Assembly (NCBI GenBank): GCA_903889245.1
Contig: CAISWQ010000056.1
Location: 1-64,000, forward strand
Direction: 5' to 3'
DNA length: 64,000 bases
Source of the DNA: an uncultured Lentisphaerota bacterium
GTDB taxonomy: Bacteria > Verrucomicrobiota > Kiritimatiellia > CAIQIC01
The position numbers and the translations under genes are program-made. Numbering within the stretch: position 1 is the stretch's first letter; each line of letters begins with the position of its first letter. The notes below the pieces were generated by a model. It ran no database searches and was not told the origin of the DNA. It saw nothing but the letters and a program-made list of their open reading frames with translations. Positions 18,987 through 27,920 of this stretch are shown here, piece by piece.

Positions 18987-20354
18987 ATGAAGACCACCCT
19001 CACACTCCTCGCCGCCCTGCTGCTCGCGCCGCTTCACGCCGCCGCTGCGCCCGCGAAGCCCAACATCATCTTCGTCCTGTTCGACGATCTCGGCTACGGC
19101 GAGCCGGCGGGTTTCCGCGCCGGCTCGCCGTTCACGATGCCGAACCTCGACCGGCTCGCGCGCGAGGGGATGCGCTTCACCGATGCACACAGCGCGTCGG
19201 CGGTTTGCACGCCGACCCGGTATGGCGTGCTGACCGGCCGCTATCCGTGGCGCATCGGTCAGTTCGGCGTGCTGACGACGTTCTCGCCGCCGATCATCGA
19301 GCGCGAGCGGCTGACGGTCGGCGCGCTGCTGAAGCAGCACGGCTACCACACCGCCTGCATCGGCAAATGGCATCTGGGCATGGCGTGGGGCAACACCGGC
19401 GGGAAAAAAGGCAGCGACTCCGCGCCCGTCGGCGCGACGGCCGGCGAAGGACCGACGGCGCGCGGGTTCGATTATTTCTGCGGCTACACGCACGCCCGCA
19501 ACATCGGGATGATCATGGAGCAGGACAAGGTGGTGGCCAACCTCGCGTCCGTCCAGGCGCCGCCCTATCTGGCGCAAAAGACTCTCGACTACCTCGCGCA
19601 GCGCGCCAAGGCCGGCACGCCCTTCTTCCTTTACGTGCCGCTTAGCCAGCCGCACACGCCCATCGTGCCCTCACCGGAGTTCCAGGGCAAAAGTGGACAG
19701 AAGGACTACGGCGATTGGATCATGCAGGGCGATGCGACCGTCGGGAAAATTCTCGGGGCGCTGGAGCAGCATCAGCTCGCCAGCAACACGCTCGTCCTCG
19801 TCAGCAGCGATAACGGCGCCGCGGGGCGCCCGTATCCGCCGCTGCGCGGCTGCAAGACCCAGATCTGGGAAGGCGGTCACCGCGAGCCGTTTCTCGCGCG
19901 CTGGCCGGGCAGGATCAAACCCGGCTCCGTGTGTGGCGACACCATCTGCCTCAACGACCTGCTCGCCACGTGCGCCGACATCGTGGGCGCAAAACTCCCC
20001 GACAACGCCGCCGAGGATAGCTTCAGCCTTCTGCCCGATCTGCTCGGCACCGCGACCGCCCCCGTGCGCGAGGCGACAGTGCACCAGTCCCATAAAGGCG
20101 ACCTCGCCATCCGGCAGGGGCCGTGGAAACTGGTCTTCCTGAACAACGGCACGCAGGAACTCTATAACCTCCAGAACGATCCCGGCGAAACCACCGACCG
20201 CGCCGCCGTGCAGCCGGAGGTCGTCGCGCGCCTGACCGCATTGATGCAGCGCTACATTGATTCCGGCCGCAGCACGCCGGGCGCGCCGCAGAAAAACGGC
20301 GTGAACATCTCCTTGAAAGGTGGTCGCAAAAAAGGCAGCGCCAGTCCAGAATGA
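18987..20354 (+). CDS. Secreted type I sulfatase (arylsulfatase A-like)
   Basis: 455 residues with a signal peptide (TLLAALLLAPLHAAA). The metal-site motif is NIIFVLFDDLGYGEP. The formylglycine core CTPTR has Cys74 and Arg78 in order, and GKWHLG follows at about 128. The C-terminal substrate part includes SDNGAAGRPYPPLRGCKTQ. Cys74 must be oxidised to formylglycine by a maturation enzyme that is not encoded in this window. Removal of sulfate esters from a polysaccharide is the expected role. It lies 48 nt after the acetylesterase and 21 nt before the first unknown paralogue. Confidence 0.92.
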   Translation: MKTTLTLLAALLLAPLHAAAAPAKPNIIFVLFDDLGYGEPAGFRAGSPFTMPNLDRLAREGMRFTDAHSASAVCTPTRYGVLTGRYPWRIGQFGVLTTFSPPIIERERLTVGALLKQHGYHTACIGKWHLGMAWGNTGGKKGSDSAPVGATAGEGPTARGFDYFCGYTHARNIGMIMEQDKVVANLASVQAPPYLAQKTLDYLAQRAKAGTPFFLYVPLSQPHTPIVPSPEFQGKSGQKDYGDWIMQGDATVGKILGALEQHQLASNTLVLVSSDNGAAGRPYPPLRGCKTQIWEGGHREPFLARWPGRIKPGSVCGDTICLNDLLATCADIVGAKLPDNAAEDSFSLLPDLLGTATAPVREATVHQSHKGDLAIRQGPWKLVFLNNGTQELYNLQNDPGETTDRAAVQPEVVARLTALMQRYIDSGRSTPGAPQKNGVNISLKGGRKKGSASPE

Positions 20355-20375
20355 GGCCCCAACGAAAGCAACACC

Positions 20376-21989
20376 ATGAAACGAAGCCTCACACTCCTCG
20401 CCGCCCTGCTGCTCGCGGCGCAGGCCGACGGCAAGCTGCAGGATGGCGAGATGGCCGGCTACCTCTTTGGCCCGGCGGAGAAGGTGCCGGAGGACTTCAA
20501 CGGCGGCTTCTCCCTCTACGCGGCGGCGTGGCCGCTCGTCGCCACCTATCCCGGCCACCGCTTCCAGACCGGCCTGTGCGGCACCTGGATGCACCCGCAG
20601 TGGGACGCGGACAAAAAGCCCGCCGACAAATGCTACACCGACATCGAGGGCGGCCTCGGCTGGTGGCGCGACACGCACTTCCCCACCACCACGCCGAAAT
20701 TCATCATGGGCGGCGTCGGGCCGAATTTCCGGTGGATCGCCAACGGCCCCGGCTACGGCGCGGGCACGTGGGAGAAACCGCGCGGCCAGTACGGCGTCGC
20801 GCAGTTGAGCCCGTGGCTGCTGTTCCCGCTCGATGGCCTGAACCTGAAGCAGGGCGTGCGCGGCGAACTCTTCGGTTACGGCTATCTCCCGCTGCCGCTC
20901 ACGAATCCCAAAACCACCACGGCCGGCAAAAACGTGCCGACCGGCAACCACTGCTGGACGCTGTTCTTGAGCACCGCCAACTTCAAGGGCCCGGTCGCCT
21001 TCTTCACGCCCTTCTTCTGGTCGCAGGCGACGCTCGAGCATCCAGAGTGGGCCGGGCTGATGCTGGACTCGCGCCCCGCCGGCCCGAACAAGGCGATCCA
21101 GATGGAGACGCAGCACGTCCCGGCCATCTTGAGCACGAGCACGACCGGCCAGGTTTTCGCCCGCGTCGCGCCGACCGCGTTCCCCATCGGCCCCGATGGA
21201 AACTCGACCGTGCTCCACCGGATCACCGCCTACAAGAAGGCGGCGCTATGGGACGACGTGCAGCGCTGGTTCGCCGGCGGCGCGCCGGCCTCGGGCCAGA
21301 TCAAGGCCGACGCCTCCGCCGTGCACAACTTCCGTCAGGGCGGCGGCTCCAGTTGGAGCATCTATCCGCCCCGCACGGCGCGCGAAGCGAAGCCGCCGCT
21401 CGCGTGGAACTCCTTCGCCACGTCCTTCACGCCGAACCCCGTCACGTTCGGCTACCGCTGGAGCGAGCAGCTCACCCGCCGGAGCGGCGCGCTCGTCACG
21501 CTGCCCGAATACTACCGGCTCGACACGAGCGGCAAGAAACCCCGGTGGATCGTCGTCGCGACGCAGGACGTCCCGCCGGAACTCGGCCTCACGCAACACC
21601 GCTTTGAGACGCCGAAGGAAAAGCCGCAGGAGCCCCGCATCACGCCGGACGACGCCGCAAGCTGCTGGAAGCAACCCGGCCCCAAAGCCGGCCCGTTCCA
21701 GGCGCAGCTCGGCGATGGCAGCGTGGTCACCTACTACTGGTATCGTTTCGCCGATCAACCCGCGCTGCTCAACGCCGACCTCACGCCGGCGGAGCGCGAG
21801 CAGATGCAGGCGCGTGTGGAAAAAATCCATCGTGCCTGGACGAAAGACCGCACCTACCTCGCCCCGCCGGACGCCGGCGCGCTCGCGAGCCTGGACCCGG
21901 CCCTGATCCTGACGCCGCCGCGCGGCCTCGAAGCCGGCTACGTCCCCATCGCCACCCGTCAGGAATTGCCCGGTGCGCGTAACCCATGA
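20376..21989 (+). CDS. Secreted protein of unknown function, tandem paralogue 1
   Basis: 537 residues with a signal peptide nearly identical in wording to that of the sulfatase before it (SLTLLAALLLAAQA). No recognised domain. Features shared with the next gene: NFKGPVAFFTPFFWSQ, a DGSVVTYYWYRFADQPALL block near 445, and the ending PPRGLEAGYVPIATRQELPGA. It is rich in Trp, Gly and Pro, and a beta-rich extracellular fold is likely. Its place at the end of the glycan operon suggests binding to or acting on the polysaccharide. Function not assigned. Confidence 0.75.
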   Translation: MKRSLTLLAALLLAAQADGKLQDGEMAGYLFGPAEKVPEDFNGGFSLYAAAWPLVATYPGHRFQTGLCGTWMHPQWDADKKPADKCYTDIEGGLGWWRDTHFPTTTPKFIMGGVGPNFRWIANGPGYGAGTWEKPRGQYGVAQLSPWLLFPLDGLNLKQGVRGELFGYGYLPLPLTNPKTTTAGKNVPTGNHCWTLFLSTANFKGPVAFFTPFFWSQATLEHPEWAGLMLDSRPAGPNKAIQMETQHVPAILSTSTTGQVFARVAPTAFPIGPDGNSTVLHRITAYKKAALWDDVQRWFAGGAPASGQIKADASAVHNFRQGGGSSWSIYPPRTAREAKPPLAWNSFATSFTPNPVTFGYRWSEQLTRRSGALVTLPEYYRLDTSGKKPRWIVVATQDVPPELGLTQHRFETPKEKPQEPRITPDDAASCWKQPGPKAGPFQAQLGDGSVVTYYWYRFADQPALLNADLTPAEREQMQARVEKIHRAWTKDRTYLAPPDAGALASLDPALILTPPRGLEAGYVPIATRQELPGARNP

Positions 21990-22006
21990 AACCCCACGCG
22001 ACGATG

Positions 22007-22083
22007 TTCCAAGCCCTGGAAAATTGCCTGGAATTTTTTCCAAGGCTTGGAAAAAGCGGCGCGAAAATTTCCAAGGCTTGGAA
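22007..22083. repeat. Three palindrome copies between the tandem paralogues
   Basis: TTCCAAGCCCTGGAA (22007-22021), TTCCAAGGCTTGGAA (22038-22052, flanked by T and A runs) and TTCCAAGGCTTGGAA (22069-22083) fill the 112-nt gap just upstream of the ribosome site of the second paralogue. Confidence 0.88.
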
Positions 22084-22101
22084 CTGATGAAGGGAGCAAC
22101 C

Positions 22102-23730
22102 ATGAAACGCTGCTATCTGTTCGCTGCCACAGCCCTCGGACTTGCGACCGCCACGGCGGCGGACAAGGCCGGCGTCGTCACGTCGCACTCGCAAGGGCTG
22201 CACGGCTACATCGGCTTCAAGCACGATGAGCCGCCGCCCCAGTCGGCCTTCCACGCGGGCATGGGCTTCTATGCCGCGGTCTGGCCGCTGGTGGATCAGC
22301 CACTGGCCGATTTCCAGATCGGTCTGCCGAGCTCGTGGATCATGCCGGACAACTCCGACAACAAGGACAAGCCGCTCGCGCCCGAGGGTACGCTGGCCCG
22401 GACGTGGAAGCCGCGCGGGCCGACGTGGGCCAGCGTCTTCCAGACCGTGGAGGGCGGGCTGGGTTACTGGGCGGGCAATCATTTCCGCTACGGTCCTCCG
22501 AAGTTCAGCATGAACGCCACGCCGCAATGCTACGACTACGAAATCGGCTCGCCCGGCTGGTCGTTCTTCTACAGCGACACCGCGCTGCCGGACAACCGCC
22601 TCGGCATCGCGCAGCTCTCCAACCGCCTGCTGATTCCGCCCGACGCGCTGCCGTTCCAGGGCAACCCCAACGGCGAATTCCTCGGCTACACGTGGATGGC
22701 GTTGCCGTTCACCGATCCGGTCGCCGGCGACCCGCCGACGGGCGACCAGAGCTGGACGTGCTTCCTCTCCGCCGCCAACTTCAAGGGCCCGATCGCCTAC
22801 TACATCCCGGAGACGTGGAGCAAGATCGGCAAGCTGTTCAACTATCCGTTCCTCTACGGCCGCGGCCTCGACGCGCGCCCGGGCAAGATGGGCGGCGGCG
22901 CGATGGAGATCAACACCGTGCCGCGCTTCGATGCGCAGGACGCGCGGGGCGTCACCTACTCCAAGCTGCCGAAGCTCCAGTGGCCCGTGGACGCACAAGG
23001 CCGCGCCTACCTCGTGCAGGACGTCACCTACTACTCGCAGGCCGCGCTCGCCGACGCGTTCAAGGCCTGGCGCGATGGCGGCCCCGCCTGCTCCGGCCGC
23101 TTCGATGACAAGGGCGCGTGGCGGCCCAAGCTCAACACCCGCACCACGCGCTACGACCAGGAGGGCAAGAAGATGGTCGGCGTGGAGCACGCCTTCGACA
23201 CGCGGATTTTCGAGGGCAACGTCTGGGGCTTGCAGTGGTTCACCAACAGCCTCGCCACAAACGGACTGTTCCCGCAGTACTACAAACACGTCGGCGCGGA
23301 ACGCGTCGCGATCAGCGCTGCCGAGGTGCCCGCCGAAACCAAGCTGCACGCGCAGGAGTTCAAGCGCGCCACGCCCGGCAAGCCCTACACCTCGCCGACC
23401 GGCGGCGCGTGGACGCAGCCCGGCGCGAAGCAGGGGCCCTGCACTGCGCGGCTCGTGGATGGCTCCGTGGTGACCTACTCGTGGTACCGCTTCGTGGATC
23501 AGCCCTCCTTCCAGCAATACCAGTGGAGCGCGGAGAAGAAAGCGAAGCTGCAGGAGTTCGTCGAGAAGCTGCACGCGCAGTGGAGCCTTGACCGCGACTA
23601 CATGGCCCCGCCCACGCGCGGCCAGCTCGTCGCGCTCGACCCCGCGTTGCTGGTGACGCCGCCCAAAGGTTTGGAGGTCGGCTACGTCCCGATCGTCACC
23701 GGCCAGGCCTGGGCCGGCGCGAAGCGCTAA
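22102..23730 (+). CDS. Secreted protein of unknown function, tandem paralogue 2
   Basis: 542 residues from the ATG at 22102, preceded by AGGGAG at 6 nt; a longer reading from 21973 would translate the repeats and is rejected. Signal peptide to about TATAADK. It aligns over its whole length with the preceding gene: NFKGPIAYYIPETWSK, then DGSVVTYSWYRFVDQPSF and PPKGLEVGYVPIVTGQAWAGA. The two are therefore an old tandem duplication that has diverged strongly. No catalytic motif is recognised. Confidence 0.75.
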   Translation: MKRCYLFAATALGLATATAADKAGVVTSHSQGLHGYIGFKHDEPPPQSAFHAGMGFYAAVWPLVDQPLADFQIGLPSSWIMPDNSDNKDKPLAPEGTLARTWKPRGPTWASVFQTVEGGLGYWAGNHFRYGPPKFSMNATPQCYDYEIGSPGWSFFYSDTALPDNRLGIAQLSNRLLIPPDALPFQGNPNGEFLGYTWMALPFTDPVAGDPPTGDQSWTCFLSAANFKGPIAYYIPETWSKIGKLFNYPFLYGRGLDARPGKMGGGAMEINTVPRFDAQDARGVTYSKLPKLQWPVDAQGRAYLVQDVTYYSQAALADAFKAWRDGGPACSGRFDDKGAWRPKLNTRTTRYDQEGKKMVGVEHAFDTRIFEGNVWGLQWFTNSLATNGLFPQYYKHVGAERVAISAAEVPAETKLHAQEFKRATPGKPYTSPTGGAWTQPGAKQGPCTARLVDGSVVTYSWYRFVDQPSFQQYQWSAEKKAKLQEFVEKLHAQWSLDRDYMAPPTRGQLVALDPALLVTPPKGLEVGYVPIVTGQAWAGAKR

Positions 23731-24179
23731 AGACAGCCAGAGGTCAGAGGACAGAGGTCAGAGGACAGAAGGAAAAGCTCTGCGCTCTTTGCGTTCTCTT
23801 GCGGCTATTCCCTGCGGCTTATTAGCCACAAAAGGGCGCAAAGACCGGCAGAGGTGGACAGAAGAACAACGGACAACTGACGACTGACAACCCACCACTG
23901 ACATCTTCTCCAAGAAAGATACTGGACAATCCCAGTCCGCGCCGCTAGCCTCCGCACCGTTGCGAGAAATTGGGAGAGGGACTTGGGGTCAGCCAGACAA
24001 GCATTCGAGGGACAGCCAGCACAGGCGAAAGCACCGCCCACCCATGGGCCGCTGACGCCCACCACCCCGCAACCCACCACCGCAACCCATCACCAACCAC
24101 ACATGGGGCGCGTACCCCGATACGACATACATGAGTGGCAAGTGCGTTTCACATTTTTTCAAGAGGAGAGCGATGAGCC
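23731..24179. other. Spacer without a gene; mixed low-complexity repeats
   Basis: After the operon's last stop come CAGAGGTCAGAGGACAGAGG-type repeats (23736-23770), a cgcaaag-type stretch (TTAGCCACAAAAGGGCGC, 23819-23836), a GACAACTGACGACTGACAAC stretch near 23870, and a C/A-rich segment (24040-24105) made of accacc/cacaacc units. No credible coding region is seen. The promoter of the restriction gene should lie in the last ~80 bases. Confidence 0.6.
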
Positions 24180-25862
24180 ATGAAAAAATCTACAGCGATT
24201 TCAATTGATATGCACGGGATAGGTCGGATCCTCTTCAATAGGAATGTAAGCGTGCCGATATACCAGAGGTCTTACGCTTGGGAGAACGAGCACGTTAGCG
24301 ATCTTTTCAACGACGTCGCAACCGCCATGGCTGATGGTGCGCACGAATACTTCATAGGATCTATAGTAACAACACAGAACGAAGCGCTTCGCGCAGAGGT
24401 CGCAGACGGGCAACAACGACTGGCAACGGTCACCATCCTGCTCGCAGCCATACGTGACTTCTTTTACGAGACAGGAGACAAAGAACGTGCGGGCACCATT
24501 ACTACGGATTTACTCCACAAGAAGGATCTCAAGACCCTTGCCCTAATTCCAAAACTAAAACTCAATGATGTAGACAACGAGTTCTTTACAAAGCGCATCC
24601 TTCTCCTTCCTGACGACTCAGAAAGGGCTCAGTTGATTACCAAGCCTTCGCATGAGCGAATTGACAAGGCGGCGGTGTTGGCAAGGGAACATGTGCGAAA
24701 ACTTGCAACAGGTAGAGGGGCAACCGACACATTAACTGATCTGGTGGACTATCTCACGGATTCAGTGAAGGTGATTTGGGTTCAGGTGCCAGATGATACA
24801 AACGCCTTCATGGTATTTGAAACGCTGAACGACCGCGGTCTTGCCTTAGCCATTACAGATTTATTGAAGAACCATCTGTTTGGGTTGTCTGGTGGGCGCT
24901 TGGGCGAAGTACAGCAGGCTTGGGTTAGCATGACGTCCGCCCTTGAGTCGATTGAGGAGGAAAACGTCGTCCTGACCTTTCTGCGACACTATTGGTCCTC
25001 GCGTGAGGGATTAGTTCGAGAGAAGGACTTATATGCTGACATCAAGCGGAAGATAAGCAACCAGACACGCGCAGCAGCTTTTGCAAAGGAGCTTGAGCGG
25101 AATGCGCACATCTACGCGGCAATCGTGAATAGCTCTGATGCTCTGTGGACTCAGTACGGGGATTCGTGTCGGAAACACATGGAGACACTCAATGCACTTC
25201 GGCTTACACAAATTCGCCCTCTCTTGCTCTCGATTCTGGATAATTTCGATTTGGCAAACGTTCGTCAGGCAGTCAAAAATCTTGTTTCTTGGTCCGTTCG
25301 CTTCCTTGTGCACGGTGGATTGGGCAGCGGCGCTATTGAGACTCATAATTGCGCTGCAGCAAAGGAAATTCGCAGCAAGGCAATCGCGAACGCCTCTCAA
25401 CTTCTCCGGCGACTACAGCCGGTCATTCCAAGTGATGCTCAGTTCCGTGGAGCGTTTCTCGGGTGTAGTGTGTCCAAAGCATTTCTTGCGCGATATTACC
25501 TGCGGGCGCTTGAACAGCAGGCAACAGGGGTGGCCGAGCCTGAACTTGTCCCAAACGACAACGCTGATGTCGTCAATCTAGAACATATACTGCCGCAAAA
25601 ACCATCCAAACAGTGGACTCATATCCCTGCGGATGATCAAACTCTGCTGATCAACAGGCTTGGGAATCTCGCGTTGGTTAAGACGAAGATCAACACACGC
25701 GCAGGAAACGACGGCTTTGCTTTCAAGAAGGGCTTCTACAGTCAGTCCGCATTCCGACTTACGAAGTGCATGGGGCAGGAACTCATATGGGATCGCGCTG
25801 CAATAGAGCGGCGGCAGACGACTATGGCAGACTTGGCCGTTCGCGCTTGGCCGTTGAATTAG
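24180..25862 (+). CDS. GmrSD-type restriction protein (DUF262-DUF1524)
   Basis: 560 residues. The N-terminal DUF262/GmrS-like domain shows VPIYQRSYAWENEHVSDLF at about 22-40, FIGSIV, and the ParB-like DGQQRLATVTILL motif near 78. The C-terminal DUF1524/GmrD-like HNH domain has NLEHILPQKPSKQW near 465 and NRLGNLALVKTKIN near 500. This fused architecture is known from type IV restriction enzymes that cut modified phage DNA (GmrSD) and related BrxU-type proteins, so a phage-defence role is likely. GAGGAGAG precedes the ATG. The gene is clearly lower in GC than its surroundings and stands alone between repeat-filled spacers, which suggests horizontal gain. Confidence 0.88.
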   Translation: MKKSTAISIDMHGIGRILFNRNVSVPIYQRSYAWENEHVSDLFNDVATAMADGAHEYFIGSIVTTQNEALRAEVADGQQRLATVTILLAAIRDFFYETGDKERAGTITTDLLHKKDLKTLALIPKLKLNDVDNEFFTKRILLLPDDSERAQLITKPSHERIDKAAVLAREHVRKLATGRGATDTLTDLVDYLTDSVKVIWVQVPDDTNAFMVFETLNDRGLALAITDLLKNHLFGLSGGRLGEVQQAWVSMTSALESIEEENVVLTFLRHYWSSREGLVREKDLYADIKRKISNQTRAAAFAKELERNAHIYAAIVNSSDALWTQYGDSCRKHMETLNALRLTQIRPLLLSILDNFDLANVRQAVKNLVSWSVRFLVHGGLGSGAIETHNCAAAKEIRSKAIANASQLLRRLQPVIPSDAQFRGAFLGCSVSKAFLARYYLRALEQQATGVAEPELVPNDNADVVNLEHILPQKPSKQWTHIPADDQTLLINRLGNLALVKTKINTRAGNDGFAFKKGFYSQSAFRLTKCMGQELIWDRAAIERRQTTMADLAVRAWPLN

Positions 25863-26501
25863 GAACTTTGGTCAACTGGTACTTACGTTCAACGCATTTC
25901 CCGCGCGCATGTGGCGGTGTTTGTATCAAGTAGGTGTTTGAGTTTTCCAGGCATTGGAAGGTCTCGATGGTGGTTTTTCCAAGGATTGGACGGTTTCGCC
26001 GCTGGCTTTTCCGAGGCCTGGAAAACCAGATGTCAGAAGTCAGCGGTCGGAGGTCAGTTTTTTCCAAGGCTTGGAGGTTTTCGTGGTGATTTTTCCGAGG
26101 CTCGGGAAACAGAGGTCAGAAGCCAGAGGTCAGAGATCAGAAGTCAGAGATCAGCGGGCAGAGGGCGGGGTTCGGAGGTCAGATTTTTCCAAGGCTCGGA
26201 CAAATTGAGGGTGATTTTTCCAAGGCTCGGAGGTTTTCGGGGGGATTTTTCCAAGGCCTGGAAAGCAGAGGTCCGAAGCCAGAGGACAGAGATCAGAAGT
26301 CAGAGATCAGCGGTCTGTATGCAGAGGATAGAGGTCTGATCGCTGAAATCTGACTTCTGATCTCTGTCCTCTGACCTCTGATTTCTGTCCTCTGACCTCT
26401 GATTTCTGCAACCCGGTCCTCGCGTGGTCAACACGATTTACTGGGGGTGATGCGTTGTAGCGTGGGCGGCGGGTTCAGCGGTGGTGGGTGGGAGAATGTT
26501 T
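25863..26501. repeat. Repeat-packed spacer: eight palindromes and CAGAGGTCAGA arrays
   Basis: Between 25943 and 26265 there are eight variants of TTTTCCAAGGCTTGGAAAA (some with CCGAGGC or GGCTCGG centres). They alternate with CAGAGGTCAGAAGTCAGAGA-type units (26030-26060, 26115-26180, 26265-26335). At 26344-26405 the same unit appears on the opposite strand (CTCTGACCTCTGATTTCTG), so the whole can fold as a long imperfect inverted repeat about 26270-26405. No coding region is supported. Confidence 0.85.
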
Positions 26502-27920
26502 ATGGGAAGGCAGATCAATCGTCGGGCATGGTTGCGGGCGTCGGGTTTGGCGTCGGGCGCGCTGGCGTTGGGCGCTGGGCGGGCGGGTGCGGCGGCGGTC
26601 AAGCCGGGCACGGTGGCGTTCCAGCGCGAGGTGCCGGTGCGGCGCGAGGTGGATGTGTTCATCGCGGGCGGCGGGCCGGGGGGCGCAGCGGCGGCGGTCG
26701 CCGCACGCAGCGCGGGGGCGAGCGTCTATCTGGCGGAGGCGCATACGTGTCTGGGCGGGATGGGCACGGCGGCGCATGTGCCGGTATTCATGCCGGTGAC
26801 CGATGGAATCAATTTTCTGGCGGGCGGGTTCGGGAAGCTGGTGCTGGAGCGGCTGAAGAAGGAGCAGTCGCTGCGGGGGCCGGCGAACGATGTGGAGGCG
26901 CTGAAGCGGGTCTATGAGGCGCTGCTGGGCGAGGCGGGCGCGGAGTTCACGTTTTATACGCGGCTGGCGGCGGTGGAGGCGCAGGCGGGGCGCGTGGCGT
27001 TCGTGCTGTGCGCGGCGCCGAGCGGGTTGTTCGCGGTGCGGGCCAAGGTCTATATCGATGCGACGGGCAACGGCGACCTGGCGGCGTGGGCGGGCGCGGC
27101 GTTCGAGAAGGGCGATGCCCAGGGGCGGCTGATGCCGGGGACGCTGTGCAGTATCTGGGCCGATATCGACTGGCAGACGTGGAAGGCGAGCAAGCCGCAG
27201 GGTCCGCAGCCGGATGGGCACCGGCTGGAGCAGGCGTTCGCAGACGGCGTGTTCACGGTGCGCGATGAGCACCTGACGGGGATGTATCAGCTCGGCGAGC
27301 GGCTGGGCGCGGGCAATATCGGGCACACGTTCGAGGTGGATGGGACCGATGAGGCGTCGCTGACGAAGGCGCTGGTGTGGGGGCGCAAGAGTCTCAAGGA
27401 ATACGAGCGCTACTATCGCGGCTATCTCAAGGGCTTTGAGCAGGCGCGGCTGCTGGAGACGGGGTCGCTGCTGGGCATCCGCGAGACGCGGCGCGTGCTC
27501 GGCGATTACGTGCTCGGGCTCGAGGACTACAAGAAGCGCGCGACGTTTGCCGACGAGATCGGGCGCTACGCCTATTCGGTGGACATCCATCCGCTGCGGC
27601 CGGGCAAGGACACCTATGAGGCGCACCGCAAGGAGTTCGATGCGGACCTGCGATATAAGAAGGGCGAGAGCTACGGCATTCCCTATCGCATCCTGACGCC
27701 GCGCGGGCTGGAGAACGTGCTCGTGGCGGGGCGCTGCGTGAGTACCGACCAGAAGGTGCATGGGTCACTGCGCGTGATGCCGGGGTGCTTCATCACCGGG
27801 CAGGCCGCGGGCATCGCGGCGGCGCTCGCGGCGCAGCAGAAGCTTTCCACGCACCAGGTGGATGTGAAGGAACTCCAGCAGAAGCTGAAGCAATTCGGCG
27901 CCTACCTCCCGCATGCCTGA
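26502..27920 (+). CDS. Tat-exported FAD-dependent oxidoreductase
   Basis: 472 residues from the ATG at 26502, with GGAG 7 nt upstream; ATGs at 26481 and 26496 are also in frame. The Tat signal is NRRAWLRASGLASGALALGAG. The dinucleotide-binding motif DVFIAGGGPGGAAAAVAA is followed by an acidic E in YLAEAHTCLGGMGTA. The C-terminal FAD motif is RVMPGCFITGQAAGIAAALAA. It belongs to the large FAD_oxidored group common in PVC bacteria, where substrates are mostly unknown. It lies alone between repeat-rich spacers on both sides. Confidence 0.85.
   Translation: MGRQINRRAWLRASGLASGALALGAGRAGAAAVKPGTVAFQREVPVRREVDVFIAGGGPGGAAAAVAARSAGASVYLAEAHTCLGGMGTAAHVPVFMPVTDGINFLAGGFGKLVLERLKKEQSLRGPANDVEALKRVYEALLGEAGAEFTFYTRLAAVEAQAGRVAFVLCAAPSGLFAVRAKVYIDATGNGDLAAWAGAAFEKGDAQGRLMPGTLCSIWADIDWQTWKASKPQGPQPDGHRLEQAFADGVFTVRDEHLTGMYQLGERLGAGNIGHTFEVDGTDEASLTKALVWGRKSLKEYERYYRGYLKGFEQARLLETGSLLGIRETRRVLGDYVLGLEDYKKRATFADEIGRYAYSVDIHPLRPGKDTYEAHRKEFDADLRYKKGESYGIPYRILTPRGLENVLVAGRCVSTDQKVHGSLRVMPGCFITGQAAGIAAALAAQQKLSTHQVDVKELQQKLKQFGAYLPHA

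Noticed and set aside
25943-26265. CRISPR-like array from the regularly repeated palindromes
   Set aside because: Spacing is irregular (about 25-90 nt), intervening sequence is itself repetitive, and no cas gene is in the window.
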